A DNA stretch of 64,000 nucleotides from contig NZ_CP095042.1 of NCBI RefSeq assembly GCF_022919715.1, positions 1,116,001-1,180,000 on the forward strand, read 5' to 3'. Numbering within the stretch: the first letter of the stretch is position 1; the number at the start of each line of letters is the position of its first letter. The stretch comes from Agromyces sp. H17E-10. GTDB taxonomy: Bacteria > Actinomycetota > Actinomycetes > Actinomycetales > Microbacteriaceae. Below the pieces are notes generated by a model that was not told the DNA's origin, did not search any database, and saw only the letters and a program-made list of their open reading frames with translations. Of this stretch, positions 1 to 8,531 are shown piece by piece. The translations under genes and the position numbers were made by a program.

Positions 1-611
1 ACCGCCGGGGCGGCGACGGCCGCGACGGCCGCGACCGCCGGAGCCTCGACGACGCGCTCGGGCCGAGCGGGTGCGGAGCCCGCCGGAGGCCACGGGTCTC
101 CGTCAGGCGTTCGGGGCAGGCCGCGACGCAGCGCGATGCCGCCCGACGTGGCCGTCGCCGCCGCCGTGGCGCTCGGCGCCGCCGTGGCGCTCGGCGCGGT
201 CGTGGCGCTCGGGACGGTCGCGATCGGCGCCACCTCCGCTGTCGTGGGCCCGGCCACCGGGGCGGCCGAGGATGCCGCTGCCGGAGCCGTGCGAGCGGGC
301 GGCCACGGCTCGCCGCCGGCGACGCGGGGCAGTCCGCGTCGCAGCGGTCGCTCCGACGTCGCGACGAGCGCGGGACCGGCGACCGTGGGCGTTTCGGCTG
401 TGATCGCTGCCGGAGGCACGGCAGTGGTGCCGGCCTCCCTTGCCGCGACCTCGGGCGCGGCATGCCCCGTCACGGTGTCGGCGGCGATGCCCGCGGCGAC
501 TGCCGTGCGTACAGCGCCGACGAGCCCGTCGACCTCGACCACCGGTGGCCAGGGGTCGCCGCCCGGGAAGCGGGGCAGCCCCTGCCGCGTCGTTCGCCCG
601 TACGTCGCCAT
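1..611 (-). CDS. Ala/Pro-rich repeat protein, N-terminal 203 residues, truncated by window edge
   Basis: An ATG at 611 lies 5 nt after the etfA stop, and the frame stays open to the window edge. GGAAGG about 10 nt upstream is a plausible ribosome binding site. The visible part is low-complexity Ala/Pro/Thr/Val and carries the same motif three times: [14 protein letters not shown] near residue 10, [14 protein letters not shown] near 93 and [14 protein letters not shown] near 162. No signal peptide, membrane helix or enzymatic motif is visible. From memory, similar RRGLPRxxGGxPWPP stretches occur at the N-terminus of Microbacteriaceae membrane proteins annotated as cytochrome b-like, but that domain would lie outside this window, so this is inference. 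Its place directly after etfBA suggests co-transcription. Confidence 0.65.
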   Translation of the reverse strand, partial: MATYGRTTRQGLPRFPGGDPWPPVVEVDGLVGAVRTAVAAGIAADTVTGHAAPEVAAREAGTTAVPPAAITAETPTVAGPALVATSERPLRRGLPRVAGGEPWPPARTAPAAASSAAPVAGPTTAEVAPIATVPSATTAPSATAAPSATAAATATSGGIALRRGLPRTPDGDPWPPAGSAPARPERVVEAPAVAAVAAVAAPA

Positions 612-616
612 CGGCG

Positions 617-1603
617 CTACGCCTTCCGCGCCTCGAGCGCGGCGATGAGCTGCGGCACGACCGTGAACAGGTCGCCGACGACGCCGAAGTCGGCGATCTC
701 GAAGATCGGGGCGTCGCCGTCCTTGTTGATCGCGACGATCGTCTTGGCGGTCTGCATGCCGGCGCGGTGCTGGATCGCGCCCGAGATGCCGAGCGCGATG
801 TACAGCTGCGGCGACACCGAGACGCCGGTCTGGCCGACCTGGTACGACTGCGGCACGTAGCCCGCGTCGACCGCTGCCCGCGAGGCGCCGACCGCGGCGC
901 CGAGCACGTCGGCGAGCTGGTCGACGAGTGCGAACTGGTCGGCCGAGCCGAGACCGCGTCCGCCGGAGACGACCTTCGCGGCACCGCGCAGCTCGGGGCG
1001 CGACGACGCGACCACGGCGGCCTCGACGCTCTCGACCGTGGCGCTGCGACGACCGGAGGCCTCGACCGTGATCCGCTCGACCGACGCCGGCTGCGCCTCG
1101 GCGCGCGCGTCGACCGCACCCTGGCGGACGGTGATCACAGGCGCGCCCCACGTGGCGGCCGAGTCGACGTTGTAGGCGCCTCCGTAGACCGAGTGGTGGG
1201 CGACGACGCCCTCGGCGTCGCGCGAGACCGCGACCGCGTCGACCGCGAGCGCCGAGCGCGTGCGGGCGGCGAAGCGGGCCGCGATCTCGCGGCCCTCGAT
1301 CGAGTTGGACACGAGCACGGCGTCGGGGCGCACGAGCTCGGCTGCGGCGGCGAGCGCATCGGCGCCCGGCACCGTGAGCTGCGTGCTCGTCTGGGCATGT
1401 TCGGCGACGAGCACGTGGGTCGCGCCGAGCGCGGCAGCATCCGCACCCGCCTGCTCGCCGGCCCCAGCGGGGGCGACGATGACGGCGACGGGGGTGCCGA
1501 CGCCGGCAGCGGCGCCGAGGAGGCCCGCGGCACTCTTGGCGAGCTCACCCGCGGGGGTCAGCTCGACGAGCACGAGGATCGAGTCGGCCTTGTAGTCAGT
1601 CAT
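617..1603 (-). CDS. etfA: electron transfer flavoprotein subunit alpha
   Basis: This is the FAD-binding alpha subunit of the electron transfer flavoprotein, a soluble heterodimer that takes electrons from acyl-CoA dehydrogenases and passes them to the respiratory chain. The product is 328 residues, normal for the family. The N-terminal nucleotide-fold domain is followed by the conserved [12 protein letters not shown] segment near residue 213. The FAD-binding signature [18 protein letters not shown] lies near 267-284, followed by AINKD. It starts 10 nt after etfB ends, so the two are one transcription unit, and an acyl-CoA dehydrogenase is divergently encoded next to them. Confidence 0.97.
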   Translation of the reverse strand: MTDYKADSILVLVELTPAGELAKSAAGLLGAAAGVGTPVAVIVAPAGAGEQAGADAAALGATHVLVAEHAQTSTQLTVPGADALAAAAELVRPDAVLVSNSIEGREIAARFAARTRSALAVDAVAVSRDAEGVVAHHSVYGGAYNVDSAATWGAPVITVRQGAVDARAEAQPASVERITVEASGRRSATVESVEAAVVASSRPELRGAAKVVSGGRGLGSADQFALVDQLADVLGAAVGASRAAVDAGYVPQSYQVGQTGVSVSPQLYIALGISGAIQHRAGMQTAKTIVAINKDGDAPIFEIADFGVVGDLFTVVPQLIAALEARKA

Positions 1604-1613
1604 CTCGGTTCCT

Positions 1614-2390
1614 TTACGCGAGCCGGTTCTGGACGAGGAAGTCGGCGAGTTGCTCGCCGGCGTCGCCCTCGTCGACGATCTTGGTCCCCGCCGTGCGCGG
1701 GGGCTTCTCTGCCAGCGAGATCATGATCGAGCGCGCGGCGTCGGTGGTGTCGGCGTCGACGCCGAGGTCGGCGAGCGAGAGCGTCTCGAAGGGCTTCTTC
1801 TTCGCGGCCATGATGCCCTTGAAGTTCGGGAAGCGGGCGTCGGGCAGGCGCTCGGTGATCGAGATCACCGCGGGCAGCTGGGCCGCGACCTGCATCGTGG
1901 CGTCGTCGCTCGCGCGCTCGCCGCGCACCTCGGCGTCGGTGATCTCGACCGAGTTGAGGCTCGTCGCGTTCGGCACGTCGAGCAGCTCGGCGATCATGGC
2001 CGGCAGCACGCCGCCCGACCCGTCGGTCGACTCGTTGCCCGCGATCACGAGGTCGTACCCGATGCGCTGCAGCGCCGCGGCGAGCACCTCAGCGGTGAGG
2101 CCGGTGTCGGCGCCGACGAGCGCCTCGTCGACGACCTGCACGGCCGACGACGCGCCCATCGCGAGGCCCTTGCGCACGGTCGCGGCCGCCGACTCGGGCG
2201 ACATCGAGAGCACGACCACCTCGGTACCGGCGTTCGCATCGGCGTACGAGAGCGCGACCTCGAGCGCGCGCTCGCCGATCTCGTCGAGCACCGTCTCGCT
2301 CGCGGCGCGGTCGGCGAGGCCGGTCTGCAGGTTCAGCTTGCGGTCCCCGTACGTGTCGGGCACCTCTTTGACCAGGACGACGATCTTCAT
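1614..2390 (-). CDS. etfB: electron transfer flavoprotein subunit beta
   Basis: This is the beta subunit of electron transfer flavoprotein, the AMP-binding partner of EtfA. The 258 residues begin [15 protein letters not shown], typical of EtfB. The central segment [20 protein letters not shown] (near 117-136) matches the family signature region for adenine nucleotide binding. AAGGAG lies 5-10 nt before the ATG and fixes the start. It is the first gene of etfB-etfA and is divergent from the acyl-CoA dehydrogenase at 2560, so the 169-nt gap must hold both promoters. Confidence 0.97.
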   Translation of the reverse strand: MKIVVLVKEVPDTYGDRKLNLQTGLADRAASETVLDEIGERALEVALSYADANAGTEVVVLSMSPESAAATVRKGLAMGASSAVQVVDEALVGADTGLTAEVLAAALQRIGYDLVIAGNESTDGSGGVLPAMIAELLDVPNATSLNSVEITDAEVRGERASDDATMQVAAQLPAVISITERLPDARFPNFKGIMAAKKKPFETLSLADLGVDADTTDAARSIMISLAEKPPRTAGTKIVDEGDAGEQLADFLVQNRLA

Positions 2391-2559
2391 TCCGCTCCTT
2401 CGACACGGTTTCGCTCCATCCTAACCAAGCACTTGCTTGCCTGGGTCGGGGTGGTTCTTGTGGGATGCCGCCAAAGCACTGCCATTCGCGACCGATGCTC
2501 CTCGTAGAGCGTCCACAGTTCGGGTCCGCGCGCGCGAGACGCGAGGTTACGCTGCGGGC

Positions 2560-4356
2560 ATGAGCGGATTCCGACCCCCTGTTGCAGACATCGCCTTCAC
2601 CCTCGAGCACGTCGTCGACTACGACGCCGTCGCGCAGCTGCCCGGATTCGAGCACGCCGACATGGAGACCGTGTCCGAAGTGCTCGACGAGGTCGGCAGC
2701 TTCATGGCCGAGGTGGTCGCCCCCACCAACCGCGCCGGCGACCTCGAGGGCTCGAAGCTCAACGCCGACGGCACCGTCACGACCGCGACCGGCTTCAAGG
2801 AGGCCTACGCGGCCTACGTCGACGCCGGCTGGGGCTCGGTCCCGCTGCCCGAGGAGTACGGCGGCGGCAACTTCCCGCGCACCGTCGGTCTCGCGGTGCA
2901 GGAGCTCATGATGACCTCCAACATGGCGTTCTCGCTCGCCCCGCTGCTCACGCAGGGTGCGATCGAGGCGCTGCTGCACTACGGCAGCGACGAGCAGAAG
3001 CAGCAGTGGCTGCCGAAGATGGTCTCGGGCGAGTGGGCCGGCACCATGAACCTCACCGAGCCGCACGCGGGCTCCGACGTCGGCGCGCTGACGACCAAGG
3101 CGGTCAAGCGCGAAGACGGCACCTACGGCATCACCGGCCAGAAGATCTTCATCACCTTCGGCGACCACGACCTCAGCGAGCAGATCGTGCACCTCGTGCT
3201 CGCCCGCACGCCCGACGCGCCGGCCGGCACGAAGGGCATCTCGATCTTCATCGTGCCGAAGTTCCTCGTGAACGAGGACGGCTCGCTCGGCGAGCGCAAC
3301 GGCGTGCACACCGTCGGCGTCGAGCACAAGATGGGCATCCACGGCTCGCCCACCTGCGTGCTGTCGTACGAGGACGCGACCGGTTACCTCGTCGGCGAGG
3401 AGAACATCGGCATGCGCATCATGTTCGTCATGATGAACAGCGCCCGCCTCTCGGTCGGCACGCAGGGCCTGGCCGTATCCGAGCGCGCGTACCAGCAGTC
3501 GCTCGACTACGCGCAGGAGCGCATCCAGGGCCGCGCGATCGGCGCGACCCAGGACTCGCCCATCATCGACTTCCCCGACGTGCGCCGCATGCTCATGACG
3601 CAGAAGGCGTACATCGCCGCGATGCGCCGCATGATGCTGCTGAACGCGACGTACGTCGACCAGTCGACGCACAACCCCGACGCCGCGGTGCGCGCCCGCG
3701 CCAACGAGATCGTCGGCCTGCTGACCCCCATCTGCAAGTCGTTCGGCACCGACCTCGGCAACGAGCTCACATCGCTCGCCCTGCAGATCCACGGCGGCAT
3801 GGGCTTCATCGAGGAGACGGGCGCCGCGCAGCACTACCGCGACGTGCGCATCGCCGCGATCTACGAGGGCACGAACGGCATCCAGGCCGCCGACCTCGTC
3901 GGCCGCAAGCTCCCGGTGCGCGACGGCGCATCGGCGCTCGAGTTCATCGCGACCATGCGCGAGCTCGACGCCCAGCTCGCCGCAGCCGGCGAGGAGTTCG
4001 CCTCGATCCGCTCCAACCTGGGCGAGCAGCTCGACGCACTCGAGCGCACGACGGCGTGGATGCTGCGTACCGGCGCCACCGACCCCAACGCGGTGCTCTC
4101 GGGCTCGAGCCCGTACCAGCGCATCTGGGGCCTCGTCGTGGGCGGCTGGCTGCTCGCGAAGTCGGCGCTCGCCGCTCGTGGGCTCGACGCCGACGGCGTC
4201 GCCGAGACGCAGCTGCCGCTGGCCCGCTTCTACGCCGAGCAGCTGCTGCCGCAGGCGGCCGGCCTCGTCGGTGCGGCGACCGCCGGCTCGCGCGACCTCT
4301 TCGCCCTCGACGGTGCCGCGCTCGGCGACGCCGCGGCTCGCGGGGCGCGCGTCTGA
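2560..4356 (+). CDS. acyl-CoA dehydrogenase, long (~600 aa, DmdC-like) subfamily
   Basis: This is a FAD-dependent acyl-CoA dehydrogenase that introduces an alpha-beta double bond into an acyl-CoA and hands electrons to ETF. At 598 residues it belongs to the longer subfamily with an extra N-terminal helical domain and a C-terminal extension, as in 3-methylmercaptopropionyl-CoA dehydrogenases; the true substrate cannot be read. NLTEPHAGSDVGALTTKA (near 166) is the FAD/substrate signature, and IYEGTNGIQAADLVGRK (near 433) carries the expected catalytic glutamate. I chose the ATG at 2560 rather than a longer in-frame start at 2437, because TACGCT at 2548-2553 lies 6 nt before it (leaderless arrangement) and the extra residues look non-coding. 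Pairing with divergent etfBA fits its electron route. Confidence 0.93.
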   Translation: MSGFRPPVADIAFTLEHVVDYDAVAQLPGFEHADMETVSEVLDEVGSFMAEVVAPTNRAGDLEGSKLNADGTVTTATGFKEAYAAYVDAGWGSVPLPEEYGGGNFPRTVGLAVQELMMTSNMAFSLAPLLTQGAIEALLHYGSDEQKQQWLPKMVSGEWAGTMNLTEPHAGSDVGALTTKAVKREDGTYGITGQKIFITFGDHDLSEQIVHLVLARTPDAPAGTKGISIFIVPKFLVNEDGSLGERNGVHTVGVEHKMGIHGSPTCVLSYEDATGYLVGEENIGMRIMFVMMNSARLSVGTQGLAVSERAYQQSLDYAQERIQGRAIGATQDSPIIDFPDVRRMLMTQKAYIAAMRRMMLLNATYVDQSTHNPDAAVRARANEIVGLLTPICKSFGTDLGNELTSLALQIHGGMGFIEETGAAQHYRDVRIAAIYEGTNGIQAADLVGRKLPVRDGASALEFIATMRELDAQLAAAGEEFASIRSNLGEQLDALERTTAWMLRTGATDPNAVLSGSSPYQRIWGLVVGGWLLAKSALAARGLDADGVAETQLPLARFYAEQLLPQAAGLVGAATAGSRDLFALDGAALGDAAARGARV

Positions 4357-4373
4357 CGCGATCGGCACGAACC

Positions 4374-4407
4374 ACGATGCGCTCGCCCCTCGGGGCGGGC
4401 GCATCGT
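4374..4407. terminator. bidirectional hairpin terminator between convergent genes
   Basis: Inverted repeat with 16-bp arms (ACGATGCGCTCGCCCC / GGGGCGGGCGCATCGT, one mismatch) and almost no loop, between the 3' ends of the acyl-CoA dehydrogenase and the LysR gene. There is a short T-run on the plus side. Confidence 0.8.
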
Positions 4408-4428
4408 CGTTTCCGAGGGTCCCCGCGG

Positions 4429-5367
4429 TCAGCGGTTCGGCTCGGCGAGCCGCATCGTCGCTCCCGCCCGTGCCGCGAAGCCCTGCGCGGTGGCGGCGAT
4501 CGTGCGCTGCATGACCTCGACCGCCGCCGTGGGCTCGACATCGACCGGGCGCGCGAGGCTGATGGTGCGGGCGAGGGTCGGCGCCTCGAGCCGGACCGAG
4601 CGCAGGCCCGGACGGTCGACGAGCACGAGCGCCGGCACGATCGCGACGCCGAGGCCCCGTTCGACGAACCGCAGCACGGCGTCCATCTCGGCGCCCTCGA
4701 GCACGACCTCGGGGGTGAGCCCGGCATCGGCGAACGCCGCGTCGGTCGTGCCACGCAGGTCGTACGTCGAGCTGAACACGATCTGCGGCAGGGCGGCGAC
4801 CTCGGCGAGCGCGATGGCGTCCCCGTCTGCGACGGGCGGCCTCACCGCCGAGGAGACGACGACGAGTTCCTCGACGAGCAGCGGGGTCGTGATGAAGCGC
4901 TCGGCGGCGTCGCTCGCGTCGGACGTCGTGATGAGCGCGAGGTCGAGCTCGCCGCTCACGAGCTCGTCGAGCAGGCGCCGCGACCCCTGCTCGGAGAGGT
5001 GCAGGTCGATGCCGGGATGCTCCGCATGGAACGCACTGAGCACCTCGGCGACGAGGCTGATGCAGAGGGTCGGGGTGGCGCCGAGTCGCACCCGCCCGCG
5101 CTCGAGACCCGCGAGCTCGGCGAGCTCGCGCCGCACCGACTCGGCGTCGGCGAGCATGCGGCGTGCGAGCGGCAGCAGCGACTCCCCCGCGGGGGTGAGC
5201 GTCGAACCGCCGCGGGCACGACGGAACAGCTCGGCACCCAGGTCCCGTTCGAGGGCGGTGATCTGCCGGCTCAGCGTCGGCTGCGCGAGATAGAGCTCTT
5301 CGGCGGCGCGGGTGAAATTGCCGAAGCGCGCGACGGTCACGAAGCTCTGCAGCTGCTCGAGGTTCAC
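4429..5367 (-). CDS. LysR family transcriptional regulator
   Basis: A LysR-type regulator: an N-terminal winged helix-turn-helix (FTRAAEELYLAQPTLSRQIT, about residues 18-37) followed by a two-lobed periplasmic-binding-like effector domain. Length is about 312 residues, standard for the family. An ATG at 5373 is in frame, but I prefer the GTG at 5367 (MNLEQLQSF..., the usual LysR beginning), because TAGAGT at 5374-5379 stands 6 nt before it and overlaps no other start, giving a leaderless promoter with TTGAGC upstream. It is divergent from the flavoprotein gene at 5445 and probably controls it. The effector is unknown. Confidence 0.93.
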   Translation of the reverse strand: MNLEQLQSFVTVARFGNFTRAAEELYLAQPTLSRQITALERDLGAELFRRARGGSTLTPAGESLLPLARRMLADAESVRRELAELAGLERGRVRLGATPTLCISLVAEVLSAFHAEHPGIDLHLSEQGSRRLLDELVSGELDLALITTSDASDAAERFITTPLLVEELVVVSSAVRPPVADGDAIALAEVAALPQIVFSSTYDLRGTTDAAFADAGLTPEVVLEGAEMDAVLRFVERGLGVAIVPALVLVDRPGLRSVRLEAPTLARTISLARPVDVEPTAAVEVMQRTIAATAQGFAARAGATMRLAEPNR

Positions 5368-5373
5368 ACGCAT

Positions 5374-5444
5374 ACTCTACGCGCATTGTCACCACGCTCA
5401 ATATGCATTGGAGTAATCGAAGCGACGCGCCTACCGTCGATCGC
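5374..5444. promoter_or_regulatory. back-to-back leaderless promoters of LysR and flavoprotein genes
   Basis: On the minus strand TAGAGT (5379-5374) precedes the LysR GTG by 6 nt, with TTGAGC about 16 nt further upstream. On the plus strand TACCGT (5432-5437) precedes the flavoprotein ATG by 7 nt, with TTGGAG at 5408-5413. The two promoters share about 60 bp, so a LysR protein bound here could affect both. ATATGCAT near the centre is a small palindrome. These assignments are by eye from spacing. Confidence 0.65.
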
Positions 5445-7193
5445 ATGACCACCCCCACCAGCACCACGACCGAGCGTCAGCTCTCCACGACCGTGCTCGT
5501 CATCGGCACCGGCGGCTCGGGCCTGCGCGCCGCCATCGAACTCGCCGAGGCCGGCGTCGACGTGCTCGCGCTCGGCAAGCGCCAGAAGTCCGACGCGCAC
5601 ACCTCGCTCGCCGCGGGCGGCATCAACGCCGCCCTCGCCACCATGGACCCCGACGACAGCTGGCAGCAGCATGCCGCCGACACCCTCAAGGAGAGCTACC
5701 TGCTCGCCGATCCACGAACGGTCGAAACCGTCACGAAGGGCGCGGGCCGCGGCATCCAGGATCTCGAGCGCTACGGCATGCCGTTCGCCCGCGAGGCCGA
5801 CGGCCGCATCTCGCAGCGCTTCTTCGGGGCGCACACCTACCGTCGCACGGCGTTCGCGGGCGACTACACGGGGCTCGAGATCCAGCGCACGCTCGTCAAC
5901 CGCGCCGCGCAGCTCGAGGTGCCGATCCTCGACACGGTGTACGTCACGCGCATCCTCGTGAACGACGACGGTGCGGTGTTCGGCGCCTACGGCTTCGACC
6001 TCGAGACCGGCACCCGCTACCTCATCCACGCCGACGCGGTGATCCTCGCCGCGGGCGGGCACAACCGCATCTGGCGACGCACGTCGTCACGACGCGACGA
6101 GAACACGGGCGACTCGTGGCGGCTCGCCGTCGAGGCCGGCGGGCGCGTGCGCGACCCCGAGCTCGTGCAGTTCCACCCCTCCGGCATCATCGAGCCCGAG
6201 AGCGCGGCCGGCACCCTCATCTCCGAAGCGGCGCGGGGTGAGGGCGGCATCCTCACCAACGGCCTCGGCGAGCGCTTCATGCACAAGTACGACCCCGAGC
6301 GGCTCGAGCTCTCGACGCGCGACCGCGTCGCACTCGCCTGCTACACCGAGATCAAGGAGGGGCGCGGCACTCCCAACGGCGGTGTCTGGCTCGACGTCTC
6401 GCACCTGCCCCGCGAGACGATCATGCAGCGTCTGCCGCGCGTGTACCAGACCATGCTCGAGCTGCAGATGCTCGACATCACGAAGCAACCCATCGAGATC
6501 GCGCCGACGGCGCACTACTCGATGGGCGGCGTCTGGGTGCGCCCCGACGACCACGGCACCGACGTGCCCGGGCTCTACGCCATCGGCGAGGCATCCTCGG
6601 GCCTGCACGGAGCGAACCGGCTGGGTGGCAACTCGCTCATCGAACTGCTCGTCTTCGGGCGCATCGTCGGGCAGGCGGCGGCCGCGTACTCGGCCGCCCT
6701 GCCGGCCCAGCAGCGCTCGGCGGCCGCGGTCGAAGTCGCGCGCGACGAGATCGCCGCGCTGCTCTCGTCGGACGGATCCGAGAACGTGCGCGCCCTCCAG
6801 CGCGCGATCCGCGACACGATGACCGAGCACGCGGGCGTCGTCCGTGACGAGCAGGGCCTGCGAGCCGGCCTCGCCGAGCTCGACGCGATCGAGGCGCGCA
6901 TGGCCGACATCGGCGTGCACCCCGACATCGCCGGTTACCAGGACCTCGCGCACGCCTTCGATCTCAAGTCGGCCGCGCTCGCGGCGCGCGCGACCCTCGA
7001 AGCCGCGCTCGAACGTCGCGAGACGCGCGGATGCCACAACCGCAGCGACTACCCGGCGATCGACGAGTCGCTGCAGGTGAACCTCGTGTGGTCGCCCGCG
7101 ACGGGCGTGACGCGCGAGGAGATCCCGGCGATCCCCGACGAGATCACGGCGCTCATGCACGAGGTGTCGACCGTGGGCAAGCTCGTCGAGTAG
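5445..7193 (+). CDS. FAD-binding protein of the succinate dehydrogenase/fumarate reductase/L-aspartate oxidase family
   Basis: A 582-residue flavoprotein of the fumarate reductase/succinate dehydrogenase superfamily. The FAD dinucleotide fold is near residues 19-30 (VIGTGGSGLRAA), and the flavin-attachment-type region AAGGINAAL follows. Family motifs include QFHPSGI (near 244), TAHYSMGGVW (near 355) and GLHGANRLGGNSLIELLVFG (near 385), plus a helical C-terminal domain. No iron-sulfur or membrane-anchor subunit lies nearby, so it is not a complete respiratory complex. It could be a soluble fumarate reductase-like enzyme or an L-aspartate oxidase relative, but nadA and nadC are absent. The ATG at 5445 is chosen over an upstream in-frame ATG (5403) because of the leaderless promoter box. 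Likely regulated by the divergent LysR. Confidence 0.88.
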   Translation: MTTPTSTTTERQLSTTVLVIGTGGSGLRAAIELAEAGVDVLALGKRQKSDAHTSLAAGGINAALATMDPDDSWQQHAADTLKESYLLADPRTVETVTKGAGRGIQDLERYGMPFAREADGRISQRFFGAHTYRRTAFAGDYTGLEIQRTLVNRAAQLEVPILDTVYVTRILVNDDGAVFGAYGFDLETGTRYLIHADAVILAAGGHNRIWRRTSSRRDENTGDSWRLAVEAGGRVRDPELVQFHPSGIIEPESAAGTLISEAARGEGGILTNGLGERFMHKYDPERLELSTRDRVALACYTEIKEGRGTPNGGVWLDVSHLPRETIMQRLPRVYQTMLELQMLDITKQPIEIAPTAHYSMGGVWVRPDDHGTDVPGLYAIGEASSGLHGANRLGGNSLIELLVFGRIVGQAAAAYSAALPAQQRSAAAVEVARDEIAALLSSDGSENVRALQRAIRDTMTEHAGVVRDEQGLRAGLAELDAIEARMADIGVHPDIAGYQDLAHAFDLKSAALAARATLEAALERRETRGCHNRSDYPAIDESLQVNLVWSPATGVTREEIPAIPDEITALMHEVSTVGKLVE

Positions 7194-7211
7194 GGGCTGC
7201 GCCGTGCAGCG

Positions 7212-7239
7212 GGGGCGGATGCCATGAGGCATCCGCCCC
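7212..7239 (+). terminator. hairpin terminator after flavoprotein gene
   Basis: Perfect 12-bp stem GGGGCGGATGCC / GGCATCCGCCCC with an ATGA loop, 18 nt after the stop codon. It carries the GGATGCC core seen in many terminators of this window. Confidence 0.85.
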
Positions 7240-7291
7240 TCACCCATCGTCCGCGCGGGAACACCTCGGCACCCGCCCATACGATGGCGTG

Positions 7292-7699
7292 ATGGCCCTC
7301 TTCGACCACCTCGGCGTCTCCGTCGACGACCTCGCCCGCTCGATCGAGCAGTTCGACCCCGTGATGCAGGCGCTCGGCTGCACCCGGCAGGACGCCGAGG
7401 GCAGTGTGGCCTGGAGCCGGGGCGAAGAGGAGCTGATCCTCTTCCCCGCACGCGAGGCCGACAGCGGACCGCACCGGCACGGCCGGGTCGGCTGGCAGCA
7501 TCTCGCGTTCGCGGTCGAGTCCCGCGACGAGGTCGACCGCCTGCACGCGATCGCCATGGATGCCGGCTGGACCGCCGTGCGCGAGCCGAAGCTCTACCCG
7601 CGGTTCAACGAGCGCTACTACGCCTCGTTCGTGGAGGAGGACAACGGCATCCGGCTCGAGTTCATGCACAACCCGCCCCGCGAGTTCGCCGCCGGCTGA
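7292..7699 (+). CDS. VOC (glyoxalase/bleomycin resistance-like) family protein
   Basis: A 135-residue single-domain protein with the vicinal oxygen chelate fold. It starts MALFDHLGVSVDDLARSIEQF, with a likely metal-ligand His at residue 6. The WQHLAFAVESRDEVDRLHAI segment near 70 and a C-terminal GIRLEFMHNP (Glu ligand) complete the pattern, so three ligand positions (His, His, Glu) are present. The substrate is unknown; members act on methylglyoxal adducts or aromatic diols, or bind antibiotics. TACGAT (7280-7285) lies 6 nt before the ATG, so the mRNA is probably leaderless. It is convergent with the arr operon. Confidence 0.87.
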   Translation: MALFDHLGVSVDDLARSIEQFDPVMQALGCTRQDAEGSVAWSRGEEELILFPAREADSGPHRHGRVGWQHLAFAVESRDEVDRLHAIAMDAGWTAVREPKLYPRFNERYYASFVEEDNGIRLEFMHNPPREFAAG

Positions 7700-7722
7700 G
7701 CCGCGACGATGAACGGGGTCTC

Positions 7723-8142
7723 CTAGTTGATGATCTCGCCGCGCTCGTCGGCGCGGAGCTCCGCGAGCCGGTCTCGCCAGGTCTGCAGCGCCTCGGACGT
7801 CAGCCGCGTCCAGTCGGTGACCTCGCCGAGGACGCGGAGCGGGTCGCGGCTGCGATACGAGCGCGTCGGATTGCCGGGGAACTTCTTGTCGGTCACGTTC
7901 GGATCGTCCTCGAACGGCCCGGTCGGCTCGACGGCGTAGACGCGCGGCGTGCCGTCGCCTGCGGCGAGCTCCGCGGCGAGGCCGGCACCGTCGCGCAGCG
8001 CGGTGAAGTAGATGTGGTTCATCACGACCTCGGGCCGATAGTTCGACCGGAAGCCGGCGCGCAGCAGATCGCCCACCTGCAGGTCGGCCTTCGTGCCGTG
8101 GAAGAACGGACCGTCGTCGTGTGGCCGGCTCACCGTGCTCAC
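7723..8142 (-). CDS. arr: NAD(+)-rifampin ADP-ribosyltransferase
   Basis: Arr transfers ADP-ribose from NAD+ to the ansa-chain hydroxyl of rifamycins and inactivates them. The 139-residue product has the expected length and hallmark segments: GPFFHGTKADLQVGDLL near residue 11, SNYRPEVVMNHIYFTAL near 33, VEPTGPFEDDPNVTDKKFPG near 71, and SYRSRDPLRVLGEVTDW near 93. The GTG start overlaps the TGA of the upstream HTH gene (GTGA), so translation is coupled and there is no separate binding site. Chromosomal arr genes are common in actinobacteria and give intrinsic rifampin resistance, so horizontal transfer need not be assumed. Confidence 0.95.
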   Translation of the reverse strand: MSTVSRPHDDGPFFHGTKADLQVGDLLRAGFRSNYRPEVVMNHIYFTALRDGAGLAAELAAGDGTPRVYAVEPTGPFEDDPNVTDKKFPGNPTRSYRSRDPLRVLGEVTDWTRLTSEALQTWRDRLAELRADERGEIIN

Positions 8143-8489
8143 CGGCTCTGACGCTTCTTGTAGGGCTTCGGCTGGCCTTTCACGATCGGGGCGCGGCCCT
8201 TGCCCTTCGACGCCTTCGCCTTGCCGCCGGCCGGGACGACCGGCTTTGCCGGCGGCGGCGGCGGAGCGGCGGCGATCTCGGCGCGGGCCGTCTCGAGGAA
8301 CAGGGTTCCGGCCTTGGTCAGGCGGGTGTTGGCACCGTCGCGGACGACGAGCTGCGTGCCCACCTCGCTCTCGAGCTTCTCGATCGACGAATACAGCGAG
8401 GCGAGCGGAATGCCCAGCGCCTTCGCCGCGCGCGGGAAGTGCAGCTCCTCGGCGACGGCGACGTACCGGACCAGCAGGGTGACGTTCAC
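8139..8489 (-). CDS. LysR-type HTH-only DNA-binding protein with basic tail
   Basis: A 116-residue protein containing only the N-terminal winged helix-turn-helix of a LysR regulator (MNVTLLVRYVAVAEELHFPR, then ALGIPLASLYSSIEKLE). The usual ~200-residue effector-binding domain is missing. It is replaced by a Pro-rich linker (AAAPPPPPAKP near 73) and a lysine/arginine-rich tail of about 28 residues ending KPYKKRQSR. The start is GTG at 8489, with GGAGG close upstream. It is translationally coupled to arr through a 4-nt overlap. It may be a constitutive, nucleoid-like or autoregulatory binder; no ligand response is expected from its structure. The frame runs cleanly, so it does not look like a decaying pseudogene. 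Confidence 0.85.
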   Translation of the reverse strand: MNVTLLVRYVAVAEELHFPRAAKALGIPLASLYSSIEKLESEVGTQLVVRDGANTRLTKAGTLFLETARAEIAAAPPPPPAKPVVPAGGKAKASKGKGRAPIVKGQPKPYKKRQSR

Positions 8490-8531
8490 CTGAGCCCTCC
8501 CTCCCCGACGATCGTATCGGGGCGGGGCCTC

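Noticed and set aside
2089..4404. A 771-codon minus-strand frame across the acyl-CoA dehydrogenase and etfB
   Set aside because: Overlaps two well-supported genes and shows no protein features.
5445..7193. Succinate dehydrogenase operon
   Set aside because: No iron-sulfur or cytochrome subunit genes are adjacent.
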